Part shown: positions 1 through 6,202 of the stretch, piece by piece | Layout of the letters: every line of letters begins with the position of its first letter | How positions within the stretch are numbered: position 1 is the first letter of the stretch | Program-made: the position numbers and the translations under genes | Source of the DNA: Actinomycetales bacterium | Lineage (GTDB): Bacteria; Actinomycetota; Actinomycetes; Propionibacteriales; Nocardioidaceae | DNA: 6,634 bases | Assembly (NCBI GenBank): GCA_012513165.1 | Contig: JAAZCT010000003.1 | Coordinates: forward strand, 1-6,634 | Direction of reading: 5' to 3' | The notes under the pieces: generated by a model | The model's input: the letters and a program-made list of their open reading frames with translations, nothing else | Database searches by the model: none | Told to the model about the DNA's origin: nothing

Positions 1-1
1 A

Positions 2-133
2 GCTGCTCTGAACCCGGCCAGCGGCGATTGGAAGTTCTTCTTTGCTGTCACTAACGGCGAGACAATCTTTAACGACACGTACCAGGGGCATCTGAACGAT
101 CTCGCTGCCGCGCGCAAGTCGGGCGCTCTATGA
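2..133 (+). CDS. mltG: Endolytic murein transglycosylase MltG, C-terminal 43 residues (partial)
   Basis: The reading frame is open from the window edge and ends at the TGA at 131-133, giving 43 residues that begin AALNPASGDWKFFFAV. The run A-L-N-P-A-x-G-D-W followed by a Phe-rich strand, T-N-G-E-T-I-F and a closing Y-x-x-H-L is the usual end of the YceG/MltG fold. MltG is a membrane-anchored enzyme that cleaves nascent peptidoglycan glycan strands and so limits their length. The catalytic glutamate and the membrane anchor lie upstream of the window, so activity cannot be judged here. In actinobacteria mltG commonly sits directly before aroE, as it does here, which supports the call. Its stop overlaps the aroE start in an ATGA motif (130-133), so the two genes are probably translated in a coupled way from one transcript. 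Confidence 0.88.
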   Translation, partial: AALNPASGDWKFFFAVTNGETIFNDTYQGHLNDLAAARKSGAL

Positions 134-942
134 CAAGAACCAGATGCGGCGTTTTGGGTTCGCCGATCAGTCACTCGCTTTCGCCTGCAATGCACCGGGC
201 TGCGTATCGCGAACTCGGATTGGACTGGGAGTACCAAGCGATCGAGATCGGCGCCGGCGGACTCGAGCATTTCTTGGCCCGCTGCGACGATTCTTGGCGA
301 GGGTTTTCCGTGACTGCTCCGCTCAAACTCGAAGCCGCTGCAGCGGCTCAACACAAGAGCGACGACGTACTCAAACTGAGCGTCGCGAACACGCTGATAC
401 GTTCGGCGGCCGGCTGGAACGCCAGCAACACCGACGTGCCTGGCGCTACCTCGGCGCTCCACGCGGTGGGAATCAACCGCGTTAATACGGTTCGCATCTA
501 TGGTGCGGGCGCAACGGCGATTTCGATGGCATACGTGGCCAGCAAACTCGGCGCGACACAGTTGGAACTGCGCGTGCGCAACCGCGGCACAGCACTCGAA
601 ACAGCTGCCTTCGCCCAGAGCCTGGGACTCAACACCGAGATCGCCGCAATCACTGACGAACCAGCCGCGAGTGTTGACCTTGTCGTAACGACGGTCCCCG
701 CGCCGGCGGTCGCAGGTCTTGAACACTCGATCACAGCAACAGCGAACGCAGTGTTTGACGTGGTTTACGATCCTTGGCCCACCCCGGTCATGGTCTCGGC
801 GCAACACGATGGCACCCCACTCGTCACCGGAATCGACTTGCTCGCGCATCAAGCAGTTCTGCAATTGACGGCGATGACTGGCGAAACCGTCTCCCCAGAC
901 CTACTCACGAAAGCTGCTTTGACTGAACTCGGCTCGCGCTGA
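130..942 (+). CDS. aroE: Shikimate dehydrogenase (NADP+)
   Basis: This 270-residue protein has the usual AroE length. It reduces 3-dehydroshikimate to shikimate with NADPH, step 4 of the shikimate pathway, in the cytoplasm. The N-terminal substrate domain shows GSPISHSLSPAMH (residues 10-22, with the shikimate-binding serines S16 and S18), VTAPLK with catalytic Lys66, SVANTL with Asn87, and NTDVPG with catalytic Asp102. The Rossmann part has the glycine-rich loop GAGATA (125-130) and N151-R152 at the place of the NADP-phosphate-binding NR motif. The C-terminal part has YDPWPTP (from Y213) and GIDLLAHQA (Gln241). The usual VTMPHK/VTVPHK box reads VTAPLK here, but the lysine is kept. The start at 130 is the only one that leaves the first strand (CGVLGSP) complete. 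It overlaps mltG by 4 bases and has no strong Shine-Dalgarno sequence, which suggests translational coupling. A quinate/shikimate dehydrogenase paralogue is possible, but the context favours the biosynthetic enzyme. Confidence 0.95.
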   Translation: MTRTRCGVLGSPISHSLSPAMHRAAYRELGLDWEYQAIEIGAGGLEHFLARCDDSWRGFSVTAPLKLEAAAAAQHKSDDVLKLSVANTLIRSAAGWNASNTDVPGATSALHAVGINRVNTVRIYGAGATAISMAYVASKLGATQLELRVRNRGTALETAAFAQSLGLNTEIAAITDEPAASVDLVVTTVPAPAVAGLEHSITATANAVFDVVYDPWPTPVMVSAQHDGTPLVTGIDLLAHQAVLQLTAMTGETVSPDLLTKAALTELGSR

Positions 943-965
943 GATCTCGTAGGTTCGCACGACCC

Positions 966-980
966 TGTGAGTTGCTCACA
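966..980. promoter_or_regulatory. Perfect 15-base inverted repeat TGTGAGTTGCTCACA (possible operator or small hairpin)
   Basis: In the 71-base gap between aroE and the peptidase gene, TGTGAG (966-971) and CTCACA (975-980) are perfect reverse complements around a 3-base centre. There is no T-run after it, so a classical intrinsic terminator is unlikely. The half-sites TGTGA and TCACA match those of CRP/FNR-family regulators (GlxR in corynebacteria), but the spacer is 5 bases rather than the usual 6. Its centre (973) lies 41 bases upstream of the GTG start of the next gene. Whether it is an operator, a weak RNA hairpin or chance cannot be decided from the sequence alone. Confidence 0.35.
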
Positions 981-1001
981 CCATTCATGGGGGTTTCGGG
1001 T

Positions 1002-1007
1002 TAGTCT
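1002..1007 (+). promoter_or_regulatory. Candidate -10 element TAGTCT for a leaderless transcript of the peptidase gene
   Basis: TAGTCT fits the actinobacterial -10 pattern TAnnnT and ends 6 bases before the GTG start at 1014. Transcription would then begin at or next to the start codon. No Shine-Dalgarno-like sequence is present in the bases before that GTG, which fits leaderless initiation, a common mode in actinobacteria. No good -35 hexamer lies 16-19 bases upstream; TTGCTC at 972-977 is too far away. The inference rests on a short degenerate motif. Confidence 0.35.
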
Positions 1008-1013
1008 CGGGCC

Positions 1014-1733
1014 GTGATTGCTCTTGTTTCTGGATTAGCCGCCGCTCTCCTTGCCGCGTTCGGTCCATGGGTGCTGCGAGTCCTGCCGGAACCCCCGGCG
1101 CCAGAGGAACTCGCAGAGCTTGAAGAACCGGATGTTGTTGAAGAGTCTGAAGAACCTGAACCAGACAAGATCCTCTACGCGGATTTGGGCTCGCGCCCCC
1201 GTCTTGGCCTGTGGTTGGCGCTCGCGGCGGGCGTCTACGGAGGGCTTGCAGGGTGGTGGATTTCCGAGCCGAAACTTTTGCCTGTTTGGATTTTGTTGGC
1301 CGCAGTGGGGGTGCTGTTGGCGTATGTCGATTGGCACACACATCTTTTGCCCTACCTGATCGTCGCTCCTACATGGGTCGCCAGTTGGATCCTGATCGCT
1401 GGCAGTGCCTTGTGGTTGAAAGACATCGACGTTCTCAAACACGCCCTATACGGAGACCTGATCGTGTTCGGCAGTTTCTGGCTGCTGTACTTGATCGCCA
1501 AAATCCTAGTCGGCGGCGCGTTCGGTTACGGAGATGTGCGCTTGTCGGCTGTTTTGGGCGTCGTGCTCGGCCCGCTCGGTGTGACACCCACATTCGTGGG
1601 CATTTACGCCGGCTTCGCGCTCGGAGCGGTGATCGGCTTAATCAGGCAGCGGGGGCGTTTACGCGGTCAGGCTCCTTTGGCTTTCGGACCCTTCATGGTG
1701 TTCGGTGCCCTCTTTGCGCTGCTGCTGACCTGA
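1014..1733 (+). CDS. Prepilin peptidase, family A24 (short form without the methyltransferase domain)
   Basis: This 239-residue polytopic membrane protein is an aspartic protease of the type that removes leader peptides from type IV pilin, Tad/Flp pilin or pseudopilin precursors at the cytoplasmic face. The two catalytic aspartates are visible: Asp106 in AYVDWHTHLLP and Asp174 in the GxGD motif GYGDVRL (171-177). The closing LAFGPFM (212-218) is also typical. Hydrophobic segments lie near residues 3-24, 64-83, 88-105, 113-133, 148-167, 176-200 and 212-238. The N-terminal Cys-tetrad N-methyltransferase domain of classical PilD is missing, and the protein has no cysteine at all. Instead a strongly acidic, Pro/Glu-rich linker (about 25-52) joins the first membrane segment to the core. 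The start is the GTG at 1014; it lacks a Shine-Dalgarno sequence but gives a sensible first membrane helix. A homologue between aroE and aroC is usual in actinobacteria. No pilin or pilus assembly gene is in the window, so its substrate is unknown. Confidence 0.88.
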   Translation: MIALVSGLAAALLAAFGPWVLRVLPEPPAPEELAELEEPDVVEESEEPEPDKILYADLGSRPRLGLWLALAAGVYGGLAGWWISEPKLLPVWILLAAVGVLLAYVDWHTHLLPYLIVAPTWVASWILIAGSALWLKDIDVLKHALYGDLIVFGSFWLLYLIAKILVGGAFGYGDVRLSAVLGVVLGPLGVTPTFVGIYAGFALGAVIGLIRQRGRLRGQAPLAFGPFMVFGALFALLLT

Positions 1734-1796
1734 TTGGTTTGCCTCGTGAACCTGGCGACACTTCTGACCAGTTCTCCGAGACCCGCGTGCGCGTGA

Positions 1797-1802
1797 AAGA
1801 AT
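1797..1802 (+). promoter_or_regulatory. Weak candidate -10 element AAGAAT before aroC
   Basis: The 76 bases between the peptidase gene and aroC (1734-1809) hold no gene and no terminator-like hairpin with a T-run. AAGAAT differs by one base from TAGAAT and ends 7 bases before the aroC ATG at 1810, a spacing that would give a near-leaderless transcript. No convincing -35 lies 16-19 bases upstream. The only Shine-Dalgarno-like run is the weak GAAAG at 1795-1799. aroC may have its own promoter here or may simply be read from upstream. Confidence 0.2.
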
Positions 1803-1809
1803 CGACCAC

Positions 1810-2988
1810 ATGCTGCGTTGGTTGACGGCCGGAGAATCACACGGCCCTGCACTTGTTGCCACACTCGATGGTTTGCCCGCTGGGGTCGAAGTCACGAGCG
1901 ACGATATTGACGAGGCCTTGGCCCGTCGTCGACTCGGATACGGTCGCGGTGCTCGTATGGCGTTCGAAGCTGATGAGCTCGAACTTGTCGGGGGCTTTCG
2001 GCACGGAAAAACTCTCGGCAGCCCGATCGCTTTGCGCATCGGCAACAGCGAATGGCCCAAGTGGGAACAGGTCATGTCGCCGAACCCGGTTGATCCGGAG
2101 GTCTTGGCTGGCTCGAAGCGCAACGAGCCGCTCACGCGGCCACGTCCCGGCCACGCAGATCTCGCCGGAATGCAAAAGTATGACTTCACTGAGGCTCGCC
2201 CCATCTTGGAGCGCGCGAGTGCCCGTGAAACCGCGGCACGAGTCGCTTTGGGTGAGATTGCCGCCCGATTCATCGAACAAACCACGGGTGCAACCGTGCT
2301 CAGCCACGTGGTGGAACTCGGAACTGTCGCTGCTCCGGCAGGCACGCTGCCACACAAATCAGATGTTTCAGACCTCGATGCCAACCCGGTTCGCTGTTTC
2401 GACCCGGCCACAACCGACGCCATGGTCGCTGAGATCGATGCCGCTCACAAAGAGGGCGACACCCTCGGCGGTGTAGTCGAAGTATTGGTTGAAGGCCTAC
2501 CGCCCGGCTTGGGATCGCACACGCAATGGGATCGCCGGCTCGACAGCCGACTCGCGGGCGCTTTGATGGGCATTCAAGCGATCAAGGGCGTTGAAATAGG
2601 CGACGGTTTCGATCTGGCTCGCACTCGCGGATCTTTGGCGCACGACGAGATCGTGTCAACGCCGGAAGGCATTCGCCGCAGCAGTGGCCGTGCAGGCGGC
2701 ACGGAGGGTGGAATGTCCACAGGCGAGATACTGCGTGTTCGCGCTGCAATGAAACCCATCGCAACCGTGCCTCGCGCGCTCAAAACCATCGATGTCGCCA
2801 CAGGCGAAGCCACTGTGGCCCACCACCAGCGTTCAGACGTCTGCGCCGTGCCGGCAGCAGGCATCGTCGCGGAAGCTATGGTCGCGCTCGTCGTTGCAGA
2901 CGCAATTTTGGAGAAGTTCGGTGGCGACTCGGTCGGCGAAGTTCGTCGCAACGTCAACGGTTACCTCGATTCCCTGAGTTACCGATGA
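1810..2988 (+). CDS. aroC: Chorismate synthase
   Basis: This 392-residue protein is full length. It converts 5-enolpyruvylshikimate 3-phosphate to chorismate by anti-1,4-elimination of phosphate, using reduced FMN. The family signatures appear in order: AGESHGPAL (7-15) with catalytic His11; [11 protein letters not shown] (40-50); [10 protein letters not shown] (66-75); [15 protein letters not shown] (112-126) with the second catalytic histidine, His115; [15 protein letters not shown] (134-148); [20 protein letters not shown] (230-249); [14 protein letters not shown] (293-306); and [18 protein letters not shown] (340-357) with Asp343. The start [12 protein letters not shown] is the standard N-terminus for the family. 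The closest Shine-Dalgarno candidate is weak. Its stop overlaps the aroK start in an ATGA motif, so aroC and aroK are probably translationally coupled. This actinobacterial enzyme is called aroF in mycobacterial nomenclature. No key residue is missing. Confidence 0.97.
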   Translation: MLRWLTAGESHGPALVATLDGLPAGVEVTSDDIDEALARRRLGYGRGARMAFEADELELVGGFRHGKTLGSPIALRIGNSEWPKWEQVMSPNPVDPEVLAGSKRNEPLTRPRPGHADLAGMQKYDFTEARPILERASARETAARVALGEIAARFIEQTTGATVLSHVVELGTVAAPAGTLPHKSDVSDLDANPVRCFDPATTDAMVAEIDAAHKEGDTLGGVVEVLVEGLPPGLGSHTQWDRRLDSRLAGALMGIQAIKGVEIGDGFDLARTRGSLAHDEIVSTPEGIRRSSGRAGGTEGGMSTGEILRVRAAMKPIATVPRALKTIDVATGEATVAHHQRSDVCAVPAAGIVAEAMVALVVADAILEKFGGDSVGEVRRNVNGYLDSLSYR

Positions 2989-3500
2989 AACCGATCGCAG
3001 TGTTTGTTGGCCCACCAGGTGCCGGCAAAACCACGGTCGCGCGTCTTGTCGCGGACGCGCTCGGCGTGACGGTCCGCGACACCGACCAAGACATCGAAGC
3101 CCAAGAGGGCATGAGCGTCGCAGATATCTTCGTCACTCGCAGCGAGGCTGAGTTTCGTGCCCTAGAGGTGGCTGCCGTGGTCACGGCATTGGGTGAACAC
3201 GACGGCGTCTTGGCGCTGGGTGGCGGAGCGATCATGAACCCAGACACGAGAGCTGCCCTCGCCGGTCATCGCGTGGTTTTCCTCGACGTCGACTTGAGCA
3301 ACGCCGTCGCCCGCGTGGGAATGAACCGCAACCGGCCACTCTTGCTCGGCAACGTGCGCTCGCAAATGAAACACCTCTTGGATGCCAGGCTTCCGTTCTA
3401 TAACGAAGTGGCCACGCTGGTGGTCTCCACCAACGATCGGACCCCGGCCGATGTAGCAGCCGAACTCGTGCCGCTCCTCACCTCAGAGGTTGCCAACTAA
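2985..3500 (+). CDS. aroK: Shikimate kinase
   Basis: This 171-residue protein has the usual shikimate kinase length. It phosphorylates shikimate at the 3-hydroxyl with ATP (step 5). It has the P-loop GPPGAGKTT (9-17), the shikimate/Mg site DTDQDIE (Asp32, Asp34), EFRALE (Arg58, Glu61), the glycine triplet LGGGA (79-81), the lid NRNRPLL (Arg117) and the adenine-side RLPFYNEVA (Arg135). These positions line up almost residue for residue with M. tuberculosis AroK. There are two small departures: the usual G-E-x-x-F-R reads S-E-A-E-F-R, and the P-loop contains Pro-Pro-Gly. The start ATG overlaps the aroC stop by 4 bases without a clear Shine-Dalgarno sequence, and the stop overlaps the aroB start by 1 base (TAATG). 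It is a single-domain kinase, not fused to AroB as in some lineages. A gluconate kinase or other NMP-kinase-like protein is excluded by the full set of shikimate-binding residues. Confidence 0.95.
   Translation: MKPIAVFVGPPGAGKTTVARLVADALGVTVRDTDQDIEAQEGMSVADIFVTRSEAEFRALEVAAVVTALGEHDGVLALGGGAIMNPDTRAALAGHRVVFLDVDLSNAVARVGMNRNRPLLLGNVRSQMKHLLDARLPFYNEVATLVVSTNDRTPADVAAELVPLLTSEVAN
3485..3489 (+). promoter_or_regulatory. Shine-Dalgarno sequence AGAGG for aroB
   Basis: AGAGG lies inside the last codons of aroK, 10 bases before the aroB ATG at 3500. It supports that start and suggests that aroB can recruit ribosomes itself as well as through the TAATG overlap. Confidence 0.5.
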
Positions 3501-4588
3501 TGGCGCTTCGCAGGCTCACAGTAGCCACTCAACAGCCCTATGAAGTTGTATTGGGAACGGGAGCATTAGCCGAACTCCCGTCGATGGTTGCGGCGAACGT
3601 TGAACGCATCGCGCTGATCCATGCGCCTCACATGAGCGAACTCGCGGCCCAGATCGCCGCACAGTTCCCAGACAAACAGGTGCTGACCATCGCGGCGCCC
3701 GACGGCGAGAACGCCAAAACCATCGGTTTCGTGATCGATGCCTGGGATCAACTCGGTGCCGCTGGTTTCACACGCAGCGATCTAGTGATCGGTATCGGCG
3801 GCGGCGCAACCACGGATGTGGCCGGCTATATCGCGGCATCTTGGCTGCGTGGTATTTCATTCATTACCGTTCCAACCACGATCCTCGCGATGGTGGACGC
3901 TGCAGTCGGCGGGAAGACCGGCATCAACGTGGCTGCCGGGAAAAACCTAGTCGGTGCGTTCCACGAACCAGCCGGAGTGATCTGCGAACTCTCGATCTTG
4001 ACCAGTCTGCCTGCCCGCGAGATCTCGGGTGGATTGGCCGAAGTCGTCAAATGCGGTTTCATTGCCGATTCCACCATCCTTAACGACATCGAGGACCGCA
4101 CGAGCGAAGCTATGGATCCGGGCTCCGACCTGCTGGCAGACCTGATCATGCGCGGTATCGCAGTAAAGGCCGAAACCGTTGCCCGCGATCTGAAAGAAAC
4201 TGGCGCCGACGGCACGATCGGCCGCGAAGCACTGAACTATGGGCACACGCTTGGCCACGCGATCGAACGCTATGAGCAATACCAGAACCGTCACGGTGAA
4301 GCGATCGCTGTCGGTATGGTGTTCGCCGCGGAACTCGGCCGTCGGGCCGGTTTCGTTGATGCAGACCTCGTGGCGCGGCACCGTGCGACGCTTAGCCTCG
4401 TGGGCCTGCCTATCGCCTGGTCCGATGGCAGTTTCGACGAGATGCTTGCCGCCATGAGACTCGATAAAAAGTCACGCGGCTCGCAGTTGCGTTTCGTGAT
4501 TCTTGACGGTCTGGGAAAAACTCGGATCCTCGCCGGCCCTGACGAAGACTCATTACGCGAGAGTTTCGCCGCGATCAGCGGAAACTGA
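3500..4588 (+). CDS. aroB: 3-dehydroquinate synthase
   Basis: This 362-residue protein has the usual AroB length. It converts DAHP to 3-dehydroquinate (step 2) using bound NAD+ and a divalent metal, usually Zn2+ or Co2+. The NAD-binding motif GIGGGATTDVAGYIAASWLR (98-117) is followed by TVPTTILAMVDAAVGGKTGI (123-142) and KNLVGAFHEP (148-157). The metal ligands are visible as Glu181 in GLAEVVKCG, His249 in NYGHTLGHAIE and His265 in RHGEAIAVGM. Lys184 and the adjoining catalytic residues are kept. The start at 3500 overlaps the aroK stop by one base and has an AGAGG Shine-Dalgarno sequence at 3485-3489. The next gene starts after a 1-base gap. Relatives such as 2-deoxy-scyllo-inosose synthase and EEVS share the fold, but the position beside aroC and aroK makes the shikimate-pathway role very likely. 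Unlike in M. tuberculosis, no dehydroquinase gene follows. Confidence 0.96.
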   Translation: MALRRLTVATQQPYEVVLGTGALAELPSMVAANVERIALIHAPHMSELAAQIAAQFPDKQVLTIAAPDGENAKTIGFVIDAWDQLGAAGFTRSDLVIGIGGGATTDVAGYIAASWLRGISFITVPTTILAMVDAAVGGKTGINVAAGKNLVGAFHEPAGVICELSILTSLPAREISGGLAEVVKCGFIADSTILNDIEDRTSEAMDPGSDLLADLIMRGIAVKAETVARDLKETGADGTIGREALNYGHTLGHAIERYEQYQNRHGEAIAVGMVFAAELGRRAGFVDADLVARHRATLSLVGLPIAWSDGSFDEMLAAMRLDKKSRGSQLRFVILDGLGKTRILAGPDEDSLRESFAAISGN

Positions 4589-4589
4589 C

Positions 4590-5639
4590 ATGTCCTGGCA
4601 CGAACAGCGAACTCAGAATCTCCAAGCGATACTCGCCGAATCGGGGCACGCCGGATTAGTCGTCACCGATCTGGTCAACATTCGCTACCTCACTGGGTTT
4701 ACTGGCTCGAACGCACTGCTGCTGGTCCCTGCGGCGGGGGAGTGCGCTTTCTTTACCGACGGCCGCTATCTCGATCAAGCCCGCGAACAAGTCTGGATTG
4801 AACGCCACGAGATCACACGAGACTTGGTGGGCGCAGCACTCGGTCACGGGCTGGGGGGCTGGGCAGCAGAAACTCACCTAATCACGGTCGATGAATGGCG
4901 AACGCTCGGCGAACTGCCGGCCGCCGGAAACCTGATCGAACGGCTGAGGCTCATCAAAGATGAACCCGAGATCGAAGCACTGACTCAAGCGTGCGAGATT
5001 TCAGCCGCCGCACTCACACGACTTTGGGAAGAACCACTGTTGGGAGTCAGCGAGCGGCAGATCGCCGTTCGCATTGAAACGCTGATGCGCGAGTTAGGTG
5101 CAGATGACCGTGCCTTCGACACGATCGTCGCCAGCGGACCAAACTCCGCGATCCCACACCACGAGCCCACCGAACGGCTCGTGGAACCGGGGGACTTCCT
5201 CAAGATTGACTTTGGTGCGTTGGTGGCGGGCTACCGGGCCGATTGCACCCGAACCGTGGTCATCGGTCAAGCTTTGGACTGGCAGCGCGAGATTTATGTC
5301 GCTGTCAGGCAAGCTCAGGCGCTCGGAGTTCAAGCGCTGAAACCGGGTGCCAGCATCGCCGACATTGATGCGCAAGTCCGCCGTGACTTGGCCGAATCAG
5401 GCTGGCTAGAGAGCTTCACCACGGGGCTCGGGCACGGCGTAGGTTTACGCATTCACGAGGACCCGTTCTTCACCTCAACCTCGGTCGGTAGAATCGAACG
5501 TCGCATGGTGTTGACGATGGAGCCAGGTATCTATCTGGCGGATCGTGGCGGAGTGCGCATCGAAGACACAGTTCTGGTGGATCAGGCCGGACCTGTGGTT
5601 CTGACTGACGTGACTACTGAATTGATGGAGATCAGCTGA
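4590..5639 (+). CDS. pepQ: M24B-family metallopeptidase (Xaa-Pro dipeptidase/aminopeptidase)
   Basis: This 349-residue cytoplasmic peptidase probably cleaves X-Pro bonds in dipeptides or at peptide N-termini. Residues 1 to about 115 form the creatinase-like N-terminal domain ([16 protein letters not shown], 30-45; FFTDGRY, 54-60). The pita-bread catalytic domain follows. All five expected metal ligands are present: Asp197 (KIDFGA), Asp208 (YRADCTRT), His272 (GLGHGVGL), Glu301 (TMEPGIY) and Glu315 (RIEDTVL). His180 and His181 in SAIPHHEPT are the substrate-site histidines. The reading frame is open back to a possible start at 4503, but that would add 29 unrelated residues inside aroB. The ATG at 4590, one base after the aroB stop and with GGAA at 4580-4583, gives the normal family N-terminus. 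Sequence motifs alone do not separate dipeptidase (PepQ) from aminopeptidase P (PepP). The symbol follows the actinobacterial convention for the gene before efp. Its stop overlaps the efp start (TGATG). Confidence 0.88.
   Translation: MSWHEQRTQNLQAILAESGHAGLVVTDLVNIRYLTGFTGSNALLLVPAAGECAFFTDGRYLDQAREQVWIERHEITRDLVGAALGHGLGGWAAETHLITVDEWRTLGELPAAGNLIERLRLIKDEPEIEALTQACEISAAALTRLWEEPLLGVSERQIAVRIETLMRELGADDRAFDTIVASGPNSAIPHHEPTERLVEPGDFLKIDFGALVAGYRADCTRTVVIGQALDWQREIYVAVRQAQALGVQALKPGASIADIDAQVRRDLAESGWLESFTTGLGHGVGLRIHEDPFFTSTSVGRIERRMVLTMEPGIYLADRGGVRIEDTVLVDQAGPVVLTDVTTELMEIS
5627..5630 (+). promoter_or_regulatory. Shine-Dalgarno sequence GGAG for efp
   Basis: GGAG within the last codons of the peptidase gene ends 8 bases before the efp ATG at 5639. 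It is the clearest ribosome binding site in the window, as would suit a highly expressed translation factor. Confidence 0.6.
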
Positions 5640-6202
5640 TGGCAACCACGAACGACCTGAAGAATGGCATGGTTTTGCGGATTGATGGCCAGTTGTGGGC
5701 CGTCACGTGGTTCCAACATCACAAGCCAGGCAAGGGCGGCGCAGTGGTGCGCACCAAGCTCAAGAACGTGCTCTCTGGCAAGACAGTAGACAAAACCTTC
5801 AACGCCGACGTCAAGGTCGATATCGCCAACGTTGACAAGCGCGATATGCAGTACCTCTACCACGACGGAACTTCGTACGTGTTCATGGATTTGAGCAACT
5901 TTGATCAACTCGAACTCAGCGACGCAGTCGTCGGTGACGCCAAGGACTTCCTGCTGGAAAACCAGAACGCGGTCGTGGCTGTCAACGAAGATACTCCGCT
6001 CTACATCGAACTCCCTGCTTCGGTTGAACTGCTGATCGAATACACCGAGCCCGGACTCCAAGGCGATCGATCCAGTGGTGGAACCAAGCCAGCGAAACTG
6101 GAAACTGGCCGCGAAGTTCAGGTTCCGCTGTTCATTACGAATGGTGAGAAAGTCAAGATCGACACCCGCGACGGCAGCTACCTTGGTCGCGTGCAGTCCT
6201 GA
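5639..6202 (+). CDS. efp: Translation elongation factor P
   Basis: This 187-residue protein has the standard EF-P length and three-domain plan: KOW-like domain I (about 1-65), OB domain II (about 66-128) and OB domain III (about 129-187). EF-P binds between the ribosomal P and E sites and speeds peptide-bond formation at consecutive prolines. The tip loop that reaches the peptidyl-transferase centre reads HKPGKGGA (28-35), with Lys32 at the residue modified in many bacteria. The C-terminal signature is also present, including [17 protein letters not shown] (136-152) and DGSYLGR (178-184). Many actinobacterial EF-Ps have GKGPA in the loop, so GKGGA is a small departure. No lysine-modifying gene (epmA, epmB, earP, ymfI) is in the window. 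The start overlaps the peptidase stop by one base and is preceded by a good GGAG. The efp stop overlaps the nusB start by one base (TGATG). Confidence 0.97.
   Translation: MATTNDLKNGMVLRIDGQLWAVTWFQHHKPGKGGAVVRTKLKNVLSGKTVDKTFNADVKVDIANVDKRDMQYLYHDGTSYVFMDLSNFDQLELSDAVVGDAKDFLLENQNAVVAVNEDTPLYIELPASVELLIEYTEPGLQGDRSSGGTKPAKLETGREVQVPLFITNGEKVKIDTRDGSYLGRVQS

Noticed and set aside
966..1000. Intrinsic terminator after aroE
   Set aside because: The TGTGAG/CTCACA stem is only 6 base pairs and is followed by CCATTCATGGGGG, not a T-run, so it does not fit a rho-independent terminator.
1211..1825. 204-codon plus-strand frame overlapping the peptidase gene in another frame
   Set aside because: Its translation is Arg/Gly-rich without motifs, while the overlapping frame has the two catalytic Asp motifs of A24 peptidases and clear membrane helices.
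1659..2423. 254-codon open frame on the minus strand opposite aroC
   Set aside because: It lies almost wholly within the well-conserved aroC and the end of the peptidase gene. Its translation is low-complexity Ser/Arg/Ala-rich with no recognisable motif, which is typical of an antisense shadow in G+C-rich DNA.
3500..4588. AroB as a secondary-metabolism sugar cyclase (DOI synthase or EEVS-like)
   Set aside because: The gene lies between aroK and pepQ in a standard chorismate operon and has the complete dehydroquinate synthase motif set.
4503..4589. N-terminal extension of the peptidase gene inside the end of aroB
   Set aside because: The 29 extra residues do not resemble any M24 N-terminus and overlap aroB out of frame. 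The ATG at 4590 gives the normal family start.
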